In this document: piece by piece, positions 23,258 through 36,819 of the stretch
Layout: every line of letters begins with the position of its first letter
Position numbering within the stretch: the stretch's first letter is position 1
Source: Amphimedon queenslandica
Lineage: Eukaryota; Porifera; Demospongiae; Haplosclerida; Niphatidae
Assembly: GCF_000090795.2 (NCBI RefSeq)
Contig: NW_003546264.1
Coordinates: 202,191 to 266,190 of the forward strand
Reading direction: 5' to 3'
DNA: 64,000 bases
Translations under genes and position numbers: made by a program
Notes under the pieces: generated by a model
The model's input: the letters and a program-made list of their open reading frames with translations, nothing else
The model's database searches: none
What the model was told of the DNA's origin: nothing

Positions 23258-26200
23258 ATGGCGGCTGGCGTGGAGGATATACCTGTAGTGAAGCATTCTG
23301 TCCACACTTTGATATTCCGCTCCTTGAAAAGGACACACGACATGTTCCTTTCTGAGGAAGGACATCCGATGCAAGAAGATCCTAAGGCGTGAGAGGCCTT
23401 CTCGTTAAAATAAATAATTATAATTTAATTTTAATTTTTTGTTATTTCTGCCAGGCTGAGGATTAAGATTGCTTCTAAAATTGAAGACGAACACAAAATT
23501 GTTAAAGATATGCCTCCGCCTACTGAAGCAGTTAGTAAAGCGACTGCTAAAATCCTGCCAGGAAAAACCAGTACTGTCAGCCATTTTGAATTTATTATTA
23601 TTATTATTTTAGCATTGCCTCAAGAACAAGTTAAAGTGTTGACTGGCCACGCCTACCCATCAGCTCCCGGTAAGTCTCGTCAGGTGCTCTTTAATTAGAA
23701 CACACCACTAGGCGTTGAATTGAGTTCAGGTACAGCTGCAACTCACAGACCACTGAGTAAGGAAGGGATACATAATGTGATTGAAGAAGTGACCAATCAA
23801 AAGAGAGATACGTACGATTAATTAATTAATTAATAATATAGTTATTAATTTATTTATTAGTCCGACTGGTGCTTCACTGGCTGACATACATACTGGTAGA
23901 TCAGATTCACAAGTAATTAATTTATTGATTTATTTATTTATTTATTATAATTAACACTAATAGGCGGTTGTATTAAGTGCTGGTACTAAACAGCTGGTGC
24001 CTCGTAAAGCTCCAGTCTCCATAAAGCCACAGTGGCACCCACCATGGAAACTAATGAGAGTAAGGGACAATGGAGTAATACTTTACTTTCTCTCTCTCTC
24101 CTCCCTCCCTCTCTCTCTCTCCTTCTCTCTCTCCTCCCTCCCTCTCTCTCTCTCCTTCTCTCTCTCCCCCCCCCCTCTCTCTCTCTCCTCAGGTTATCAG
24201 TGGTCACCTAGGTTGGGTCAGATCAATATCTGTTGATCCAAGTAATGAATGGTTTGCTACTGGGAGTGGAGATAGAACTATCAAGGTGTCTTTATTATTA
24301 TTGTTATTATTATTATTATTATCATTAGCTGTGGGAGTTGTCCAGTGGTCGTTTAAAGCTCACCCTAACTGGTCACATTAGCTCAGTGCGAGGTCTTGCA
24401 GTGTCACCACGACAACCTTACCTCTTCAGCTGTGGCGAGGATAAACTAGTCAAGTGCTGGGACCTTGAACAAAACAAAGTAGCTATTTCACTATTATCAT
24501 TATTATTATTGTTGTTGTTGTTATTGTTATTGTTGTTGTTAGGTGATTAGACATTATCATGGTCATTTGAGTGGAGTATATTGTATCTCGTTACATCCAA
24601 CAATTGATGTACTAGTGACAGCTGGGAGAGACGCTTCAGCTAGGGTAAGCCCCTACTAATTAATAATTAATTGGTAGTTATTAATTAATTAATTATTCAT
24701 AGGTTTGGGACATGAGGACCAAAGCTTGCATTCATACATTGAGTGGTCATACCAACACAATAGCATCTTTATTCACTCAGGGGGTGGAGCCTCAGGTTAA
24801 TTAATAACTGGTTATATTTTATTAATAATAGTTTATTAATAGATTGTGACAGGGAGCCATGACTCTACCATAAGATTTTGGGATTTAGCAGCTGGAAAGA
24901 CGACCTGCATATTGACGCATCATAAGAAATCAGTTAGAGCTATGGTCAACCATCCAGAAGAGTAAGTAATGATCTCATGTACTATAGCCCATGGCTTTTT
25001 CCAAAAAAATGACTCCGAAATCACCCCCAATTTTTATTACATTTTCTGATACATATTGATGTACTTATGCTATGTAGAAAGTTTGAGCTAATTCCGACTT
25101 CAATTTTTCAAATTACAGCCATTTTAAGAAAATGCCAAAATTCTGAAAAAATCCCTGTACTATAGCCCATGGTTTTTTCCAAAAAATGGCTCCGGAATCA
25201 CCCCCAATTTTTATTACATTTTCTGATACATATTGATGCCCTTATGCTACGTAGAAAGTTTGAGGTGATTCCGACTTCAATTTTTCAAGTTACGCCCATT
25301 TTAAGAAAACGCCCAAAATCTGAAAAATACCCAAGGCTATAGTCCATGGTTTTTTCCAAAAAATGGCTCCGGAATCACCCCCAATTTTTATTACATTTTC
25401 TGATACATATTGATGTACTTATGCTGTGTAGAAAGTTTGAGGTAATTCCGACTTCAATTTTTCAAGTTACGGCCATTTTAAGAAAACGCCCAAAATCTGA
25501 AAAATACCCAAGGCTATAGTCCATGGTTTTTTCCAAAAAATGGCTCCGGAATCACCCCCAATTTTTATTACATTTTCTGATACATATTGATGTACTTATG
25601 CTATGTAGAAAGTTTGAGCTGATTCCGACTTCAATTTTTCAAGTTACAGCCATTTTAAGAAAGTGTCAAATTTCGGAAAAATCCCTGTACTATAGCCCAT
25701 GGTTTTTTCCAAAAAATGGCTCTGAAATCACCCCCAATTTTTTTACATTTTCTGATACATATATTCTCAACAGGTTCACTTTTGCCTCTGCCTCTCCTGA
25801 TAACATTAAACAGTGGAAGTTCCCTGATGGGACTTTCCTACAGAATCTCTCCGGCCATCAATCAATAATTAATACTTTATCAGCTAACTCCGACAATGTG
25901 TTAATGTCTGGAGGTAATATTATTATTATCATTATTTTTATTATTTATATTTATTATTACTATTATTTATTTATTTTATTTATTTATTATTTTTAGTGCT
26001 TATTATTATTATTATTATTATTATTGTTGTTGTTGTTATTATTTACAGCTGATAACGGTACTATGCAGTTCTGGGACTGGAGAAGTGGTTATTGTTTCCA
26101 GAAGCTCCAGTCTCTGGCCCAGCCTGGATCCCTGGACAGCGAGACTGGGATATTTGCTTCGTCTTTTGACATGAGCGGCTGCAGATTGATCACTGGAGAA

Positions 26201-26359
26201 GCTGACAAGACAATCAAAATATACAAAGAAGATGAGACAGCTGTAAGAAAGAGAGCGAAAGATGTGGGATGCAAATTTTTTCTATTTTTTTATTTATAGA
26301 CTGAAGAGACACATCCTGTTGAATGGAAGCCGCAAATTTTACGAAAGAAAAGATTCTAA
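23258..26359 (+). CDS. PLRG1: PLRG1, Prp46-type spliceosomal WD40 protein
   Basis: Core NineTeen-complex/Prp19-associated WD40 protein needed for pre-mRNA splicing. Predicted 494 aa (human 514). Seen: [19 protein letters not shown] at the N-terminus, [20 protein letters not shown] leading into seven WD repeats with [62 protein letters not shown] and ADKTIKIY, and [12 protein letters not shown] near the end. Exons: 23258-23388, 23455-23570, 23613-23669, 23730-23811, 23861-23912, 23964-24059, 24193-24285, 24329-24478, 24543-24644, 24703-24795, 24843-24961, 25774-25913, 26049-26242, 26300-26359. Intron 11 (812 bp) is filled by a tandem repeat. The ATG sits just 65 bp past the stop of the preceding same-strand gene. 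Confidence 0.97.
24975..25768 (+). repeat. 177-bp tandem repeat (family B), about 4.5 copies, in PLRG1 intron
   Basis: Corresponding bases of the ACTATAG motif lie at 24981, 25159, 25336, 25513 and 25689, giving periods of 176-178 bp. Each unit has CCATGGTTTTTTCCAAAAAA, AATCACCCCCAATTTTTAT, CATTTTCTGATACATAT and GTAGAAAGTTTGAG. The last copy is cut off by the acceptor of PLRG1 exon 12. Confidence 0.95.
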
Positions 26360-26503
26360 ATTTTAAAAACTTTCATTTTCACTAAAACAATGTTATTATT
26401 GTCATTGAAAAAATTCGTTATAAATAATTTTGCTTATGTTGTGGGCGGAGTTTATCCAATAATTATGGGATTACTGGAGTGTGCGGAGGTGAACTGACTC
26501 AAA

Positions 26504-30036
<3,533 letters not shown>

Positions 30037-30131
30037 GATTCATTAATTAATTAATTGATTTATTATTTTTTGGCGTAAATTCCTTTTTTTTCAACATTAA
30101 AAAACCATCATCATCGTTCATCGTTAGTATT

Positions 30132-31369
30132 TCAGTTCAATCCTTTGCTAAATGCCTCAAAAATGTTTCTTGAACAAGACATGAGATTAAAGTCATCAAC
30201 CATCTCCTGGAGGAAAGAGAGATGTTTGGTTCGATATAATTATAATTTTAAAAGTTACTTTTAAATATTTGTTGTGCTGAGAGTCAAGAAATAAAACCGA
30301 GTGATCACACAGTAAAGGAATGACTCTAGCCAGTGGTAGCGCTCCAGAGCTAAAAGAAAGAAAAGGTTTCTTAAAATTAAATTTTTTAAAACAAATTTTT
30401 GAAGTTACTCCATTACATACTACAATACCTTTGAGCAGCAGAGTGAAACGAGTCATTGATTAATAAACTGTAATAACTTAACGAGCTGTTGATTAATTCC
30501 GTTAATATTGTCTGAGTATCACCTCTAAAAATCAATCAATAATAATCATTATATTATAATTATTTAATTCACATATCAATGGCGTCTTCAGTGGCCAGTA
30601 TAAGATCAGTAATCTCTCCTGGGGCCTAAACACGTCCATCAATAATAATCAGCTCTCATTCTCTCTTTTCTCTTACGGTTCCTGTCCCTTCATTTCTCTT
30701 CATGTACCTCAGCAACCAGTAATCGGTCAGTGATCTAAAAGGAGGGAAGTACTTGTTGTCATGGTTACACATATTGTCATGACAACAGACTACACCTGCT
30801 CGACGACTGAGTGATGATGTTGTTGATTATTGCAGTTATTAGGTTGATGGTGAGGGAGTGTTTGAGGGAGTAGGACATCATGACAGTTTCCGTGGTTCTC
30901 TTCACTTCACTTATCAGATCAACAAGTCCTTTAAAGAATGACATACAATATTTTTAAAAGACATGCATGCACAAGAAACATAATGTATGATAAAATTGCT
31001 CTTCAACAAAATTTTGGCATGCAATAAAGTGCAGTGTAGCTACCTTCTTCAAACATTTGACACATCATTAATAAATATAACTTCTCTTGCTCTTTAGTCT
31101 AAACAACAAACAAACAACATTAAATTAATGAATAACAAGAACAATGCATTAGGAGTACCATTCTGTTTCCAAGGCAACAGAGAGCGGCTGATATTATGCT
31201 GAGCTGGTATCTTATTAAAATGATGATCATTGAACTCACACAGACTGAGAGTACACTGGAGGAGAAACCTAATGAAAGAGAGGGAAATAATGACTAATAG
31301 CAGCTGCTACATACTCGCTATCTTTAGTGATTCCCATAGAGCTATCTTATTAGTAGGGCTGTAAGTAGA

Positions 31370-31407
<38 letters not shown>

Positions 31408-31831
31408 TACTTTTCCTTTAGTTGTGCAGTAATTGATTCGGTTTTTAATTCATTTTTAATTATGTCATTAATGCGACATAATAAATCCGACACTATTCAT
31501 TTAATAATAATAAATTGATTAATTAATTGATTTACCAGTAGTGTAGCAGTTTCTTTGAATCTCTGTATAAATGTCAAATGAATTCCTGAAATTTACAAAG
31601 CATATAAGAATAATAATAAATTGCAAAAACAACTTCAATTTTTTCTGTTCCTCTGTCTTTAATTCTTTCTCTCTCTTCACTTTGTTATATACACTGACTA
31701 CTCCATAAGTGATTCCTACGGTAACAATAATAATAATAATAACCATCATCATATAATAAATGATGCAGCTTGCCTCCAGTGACTGCAGTTATTATAATTA
31801 TCCTCTTTCCCCACTTCTTTGCAGTCTCCAT
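30132..31831 (-). CDS. PEX3: PEX3, peroxisomal membrane biogenesis factor
   Basis: Docking receptor for PEX19 that inserts membrane proteins into peroxisomes. 13 exons: 31774-31831, 31634-31715, 31536-31585, 31411-31492, 31314-31358, 31159-31267, 31044-31098, 30796-30928, 30677-30734, 30573-30625, 30429-30524, 30259-30349, 30132-30206. Seen: N-terminal helix WGKRIIIITAVTGGITYGVV with following basic KVKREKEL; NKIALWESLKIAS and LIRYQLSIIS, matching the vertebrate NKLEIWEDLKIISF and LLRVQLNIIG blocks; SYSLKHSLT; GALPLARVIPL; and the final EMVDDFNLM...IFEAFS. Intron 1 uses a GC donor (GGAG|GCAAGC, donor dinucleotide at 31772-31773), required to keep the TGG-ITYG frame. The sequence is divergent, but block order over the whole length supports the call. 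Confidence 0.85.
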
Positions 31832-31973
31832 GTTGCTGGTTCTCAGCCACGCCCACATTAACATGCATAATTATAAAATTATCACTAAAACTACTAAAAT
31901 TAAATTTATATCAAAAGGCAAAAAAAATACTGATATCTAGAAGATATTACATAGTTCATGTTTTTATGATTAT

Positions 31974-33480
31974 TTATTGTTGCTGGCTTGATTTGAGTCT
32001 GTTATCAGTGTCAATCTCCACGAGACGCTGCACAGCTGCTATTAATTGAACGACACTAATCAACTGCTTCAAAGCACAGACTGGAGCAGTGACGAAGAAT
32101 AGTATCTGCCAGAGTCCTAAATGGAAAGCAACTGTAAAAGAAGAAATGATGAGAGAGGGAGGGGGGAAAGGAGAGAGAGAGGGGGAGAGAGAGAGAGAGG
32201 AAGAGGAAGGAAGGTGATATATTGCTTTATGGTTACCTAAAGGACCATTGGAGAAATACATCATGTATGCCATTAGATGGAACAGTTCATTGCCAGCACA
32301 CATTAAAAATAAAACCGTCTAAAATAAGAGGAAAATACATAATATTATAGACATTGTCCATACAAGAAGTCTTGAGGTAACTTCAAGAGTTATGACCATT
32401 TTCAAAATAAGCCAATTTCTGAAAAATCCCCTGTACTATAGCCTATGTTTTTTTCCAAAAAATGGCTCTGAAATCACCCCCAATTTTTATTACATTTTCT
32501 GATACATATTGATGTACTTATGCTACGTAAAAAGTTTGAGCCAATTCCGACTTCAATTTTTCGAGCTATGACCACTTTTTAAAAACTCTAAATTTCGGGA
32601 AAAATCCCTGTACTATAGCCCATGGTTTTTTCCAAAAAATGGCTCCGAAATCACCCCCAATTTTTATTACATTTTCTGATACATATTGATGTACTTTTGC
32701 TACGTAGAAAGTTTGAGCCAATTCCGACTTCAATTTTTCGAGCTATGACTACTTTTTAAAAACTCCAAATTTCGGAAAAAATCCCTGTACTATAGCCCAT
32801 GGTTTTTTCCAAAATGGCTCCAAAATCACCCCCAATTTTATCACATTTTGACAAAAGTATTAACTCCATTATGAGCTATTTCTTACTCTATTATTGTAGT
32901 AGAGCTTCAAGAACACATTATCAGTATCCTTATGACTTTTCTCTCCGCACACCAGTGAGCTAAAGGGGGCCCCCAGGGGGTAAATATTAAAATACAAAGA
33001 GTCATTTTCCGTACATACCAGTACATCTGTAACCAGTGACTGCTGATGTCCAACATTACCACAAATTGTATTAGGAAAGTGTATCGAACATAAAACATAG
33101 CTAATACAATGGATAGACACATTGTGGATACCCTGGGGTTATACGTCTCTTCATAAAATATGCTTTATAAAGTCGTCTCACCTGTCTGTGACCATATCTA
33201 GTACGGCTCCAAACATCGTTGCTGTTTAAAAATAAAAATAAATTAATAAATAAAGTAGGACACTTTGTTTGAAGAGTCTTGCAGTGTAGCCATCGAAGGC
33301 GTCAAGGAGCTGACTCAGCATGTACGTTGCCATGGCAATCTCTGGGTTGTATGGCATGAAGTAAAATGAGACCAGGAGTAAAATGATCCTGCCATATCCT
33401 ATAATTAATGTAATAATTATTATTAGTCACTGAGAAGCACCTATTATGTTTGGAATAAAAAGATACACGTTATCCACCAT
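31974..33480 (-). CDS. CDIPT: CDIPT, phosphatidylinositol synthase
   Basis: Integral ER membrane enzyme that joins CDP-diacylglycerol and myo-inositol to make phosphatidylinositol. Predicted 213 aa, the same length as human CDIPT. Seen: MVDNVYLFIPNIIGYGRI start; the CDP-alcohol phosphotransferase motif DGYTAR(x8)GAVLDMVTD, with all metal and substrate Asp residues; MLDISSHWLQMY; GEKSHKDTDN; LYYNNRTVLFLMCAGNELF; and VTAPVCALKQLISVVQLI. Exons: 33441-33480, 33264-33398, 33182-33221, 33019-33132, 32887-32959, 32237-32318, 31974-32131. The intron between exons 5 and 6 (568 bp) is packed with family-B repeats. The stop lies 142 bp upstream of the PEX3 ATG on the same strand. Confidence 0.95.
32420..32850 (+). 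repeat. 177-bp tandem repeat (family B), about 2.5 copies, in CDIPT intron
   Basis: The ACTATAG bases recur at 32435, 32612 and 32789, exactly 177 bp apart. Sequence agrees closely with the PLRG1-intron array, so this is a dispersed family and not a local duplication. Confidence 0.95.
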
Positions 33481-33582
33481 CTTTACTTAAGCTCCGCCTT
33501 CTTTTTTCTAAGCCACACCTATCTATCAAGAATACGGAATTCCGTGCACGTTAAACACGTGTGTTGCTTGGTAACCAGAAAA
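33481..33582. promoter_or_regulatory. Shared head-to-head promoter, CDIPT / 219-aa protein
   Basis: 102 bp separate the two divergent ATGs. A 12-bp palindrome ACGGAATTCCGT (about 33534-33545) and a CACGTG E-box (33556-33561) are present. Confidence 0.55.
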
Positions 33583-34397
33583 ATGGCAAACAAAACACTG
33601 CAGGTGAGTATTATATGTGATTATTAGAAGGATACAATAAACATGTTCCTTTCAGTTCTATACACCTGAGTCCTTTATACTGGGACGAGCACTGCGGGCA
33701 GGAGATACTGAGGTCTTTCTTCTTGAATATGATAGAATATTGGAGAAACTTGATGATGATCACTATGCCTCTGAAACTAGAGAAGATTGCAAAGTAATAT
33801 TTGAAATATCTACCTTATTATTTATTTATTTATTTATTTGTAGCTTGAAGACATCAAAGAGATGTCAAGAGTTATATCAGAGTTGCCAGTTCATTCTTAC
33901 AGCCTCCTTGAAGAAGGCCATTTAGAAGGACTACTGATATCATTCAGCCATGATGAAAAAAATGATAAAAATAGCAACTGTGTGGAGACATTACTTAATA
34001 AATTATTAGAATACCTATCAAGCAAGCTATTTACTGACTCAGGAGTGTCTTCAGATCATGATTTTAGTGAAGTTAAAACTACAAACCATAACTATGACAT
34101 CAAGGAGACTACAACAGAGAAAACTGTTCTGCATAAATCTGATGTCCAGCCTGTAGTAGCTGGAGTACATGTTTATAATAACGGAGACCTTGTTAAGATG
34201 AAGAAGCCCAAGAATCCTCCTGCATCTTATAATGGAAAGAAAAAGAAAATGTCTTATAGCAACAGTCCAATTCAAATTGAAGATTATCATAAAAGATGTG
34301 TGGATTTATTATGGAGAAGTAAGATCAGTTTATTTATTTATTTATTGTTTACTGTTGTTGTTGTTGTTTAGAATGGTGCTCAATCAAGCAAGAATAG
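33583..34397 (+). CDS. Unrecognised 219-aa protein
   Basis: Four exons: 33583-33603, 33656-33793, 33844-34318, 34372-34397, phases consistent, ending WCSIKQE. The first half looks folded and helical (FYTPESFILGRALRAGDTEV, EYDRILEKLDDDHYASET, MSRVISELPVHSYSLLEEG). The second half is polar with a basic patch (KMKKPKNPPASYNGKKKKM) and a short aromatic end (HKRCVDLLWRK). No signal peptide, membrane segment or catalytic motif is seen. It shares a promoter with CDIPT. I do not recognise the family; function unknown. Confidence 0.65.
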
Positions 34398-34523
34398 ATC
34401 ATTATCATTATTTTTTTCAAAATTTTAAATCCTTAATAATTTTAAAGATCACGTGATATTCCACGTGCTTTCACGTGTTTAAGATCGCTCGAGCTAGGGA
34501 GTGGTCATTCAGTCTCAAAGAAG
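34398..34523 (+). promoter_or_regulatory. AKAP1-like upstream region with three CACGTG boxes
   Basis: CACGTG occurs at 34450-34455 (within the 8-mer TCACGTGA), 34462-34467 and 34472-34477, that is 46-74 bp before the ATG. The spacing of 10-12 bp puts all three on about the same helix face. Confidence 0.6.
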
Positions 34524-36451
34524 ATGATTCCTCTAAAGGTACTCGCTCTGTGTCTTCCCTCTCTCGCGGTTGTGGCCATTATCAGCTACAGATATTGGAA
34601 GGGAAAGAGGCGGCAGCCATTAGAGGTCCAACCAGACACCCCAAACACCAGCAGTAGCCAAAATAAACCCAACAATGAAGATAAAACCGAGGATAAAACT
34701 TTAAACTCTCCTCAGGGTAAGAGCTCAGCTGCAGTACCGCTCGTTAGCAGTCCTTCTGATTCTGGTTTCACGGATCAGTCCACTCCATTACGCCTACAAA
34801 CAACAAGAGATAATGAGACAGACTCTACCCCACAGTCAACCAGCCTGCCCTCCTACCACCCACCTCCTTCTCCTCCTCTTCCCCCGTCATCAGCTGAAAA
34901 GGGAAGACATTCCGTTGATACAACGGCGATAAGAGGTGGGCGTGTACGTGCTACCCTCCAGCTACCGGTTGACGTCATTGGAAGGTTCATCGGTCGACAG
35001 GGACGGAACATCAAGACCTTGATGTCCGAATCAGGCGCTCAAATTCACGTACAGCAAAAGAGCCTCACTAAAGACTCTCTCTTTGTCCCATGCATTGTAC
35101 AGGGTACCCAGTCCCAGATAAACTCGGCAATTGATCTCATTCTCACGAGACACCCCGAGGTCTCATTCTCCCTCCCTCCAGTTCTCCCTCCTTCTCTACC
35201 GCCTGTCAATACCGTGGGTAAAGTCAACGACATACAACATAGCGAACCTAATTGGGATTACACTATAGAGCCTTCACAGTGCCCTTCTGATGTATTCCTT
35301 GGTATTGTGACTTATATTGAGAGACTCAATCGTCTGTGGTTAGTTCCATACACTAGCACCCAGCTATTGGAGACACTCCACCAGAGCATGTCAAGAAGCT
35401 ACGCTGTCGAAGAAACAGGAGCGGCAAAGACCACACCTACTCTAGGGAAGCACTGTGCAGTACGAGTGAGTGATGATTATTGGCTGCGAGGGCGTGTTGC
35501 CAAGGCGACAGACGAGAAAAGTTTTGAAGTTCAATTAACTGATTATGGTAGCTCAGTTATTGTACCAGGCACCTCCATAAAGCCACTTAAGTGAGAGAAG
35601 GAACAATCAGTGATAATTGTTATTGTTCATTTTACTATTACACTAGGAGGGAGCACACTTTACTAAAAGTACAAGCCTTTTCATGTCTTCTGTCAAACAT
35701 TGAACCAAACACAAGTGAGCATTGTCTGCATGTCTGTTGACACTGTTAGATCTAGAGAGACTTTAGTCTCCTGAAATATCCCATTCTCAGCTTTTTCTCT
35801 CATATTTAGCCCTGGGTCTCCTTAAGTCTACCATTATTAGTTAGATCGCTCTCCCTAACTTTATTTTAATGACTACTGATGTCCCTAGGTAATGCTGATG
35901 ATGGTATGCTAGTGTTGCAAGCTCTGGTTGAAGGGACTGTACTTGAGGTACACGTGATAGTTAATGTAGCTAACAGTGACCCTCTGGTTGAGCTGTATAT
36001 ACCGTCACACTATGGATCAGGGGTAAGCATCACGTTACTATTATTAGTAACGGTACAGTCTATTCATAGTAACAGTGTAGTTATTAATAGTTATTGTACC
36101 TAGGGCCAGGCTTTTATTAATAGAGAGCTCGTTAATCAAGGTTTCGCTACTTGGTGTGAGTCGGCAACAAGGGGCTTACCAATAAAAAAAGTCACACCTA
36201 CCACTAATAATAATAATAATAATGAACGAAGTGAGGAAGAAATGCCAATAGGAGGTAAAGATGTAGAGGGTGTGGCTTCACTGCCATTACTTGAACTGCT
36301 AAAAAAGAATGACGAGGAATCTGAGTTGATTTTAAATAAAAATGATGACTCGAATCAATCGCTCGTCAGTTTGTTATCTGCCGGTACTAGCCCACTGCTA
36401 GGTACTGACATAACCACACCCAGTTCATTAAAAGTCACGCCCACTTTATAA
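34524..36451 (+). CDS. AKAP1: AKAP1-like membrane-anchored KH-Tudor protein
   Basis: Predicted 538 aa, four exons (34524-35590, 35647-35714, 35889-36022, 36104-36451). N-terminal anchor MIPLKVLALCLPSLAVVAII followed by basic YRYWKGKRRQ, as in mitochondrial outer-membrane AKAP1. Then a disordered linker, one KH domain (LPVDVIGRFIGRQGRNIKTL with the GxxG loop as GRQG) and an extended Tudor domain (DYWLRGRVAKATDEKSFEVQ, VQLTDYGSSVIV) ending INRELVNQGFATWCE, which matches the AKAP1 end INRSLVERGLAQWVD. TDRKH has two KH domains and is less likely. Known role of AKAP1: tethering PKA and RNAs to mitochondria. No clear PKA-anchoring helix was found by eye, so PKA binding is not supported here. Confidence 0.8.
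35736..35862. mobile_element. Relic of a short MITE-like element in AKAP1-like intron
   Basis: CACTGTTAGATCTAGAG at 35741-35757 matches the terminal sequence of the better-preserved element at 48221-48333; the right end (TTAGTTAGATCG) is degenerate. It fills the intron between exons 2 and 3. Confidence 0.5.
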
Positions 36452-36595
36452 CGATTTCTTGTTTTGTATAACGGACTATGTTTGGACATGCACCTACACT
36501 TCTCTCTCGATCTCTTTTGATTATAACTTTTGAATTCAATTTCTACTTCTACACCTTGATATATACATGTACAGCACTGTTGTCATCATTATTAC

Positions 36596-36629
<34 letters not shown>

Positions 36630-36737
36630 GTTATTATTATCTATTCTCTCTTTCTAATATTACAATTATATCAACAAAAATTAATCAATTATTACAGAAA
36701 GTTAATGATCGATGAATGATTAATGAAGATTGCATGG

Positions 36738-36759
36738 CTAAAGCTCAGTTCTACCATTA

Positions 36760-36819
<60 letters not shown>

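Noticed and set aside
30037-30131. Possible extra exon between KDM1A and PEX3
   Set aside because: Only 95 bp, A/T-rich, with poly-T and no frame; it is the joint 3' UTR region.
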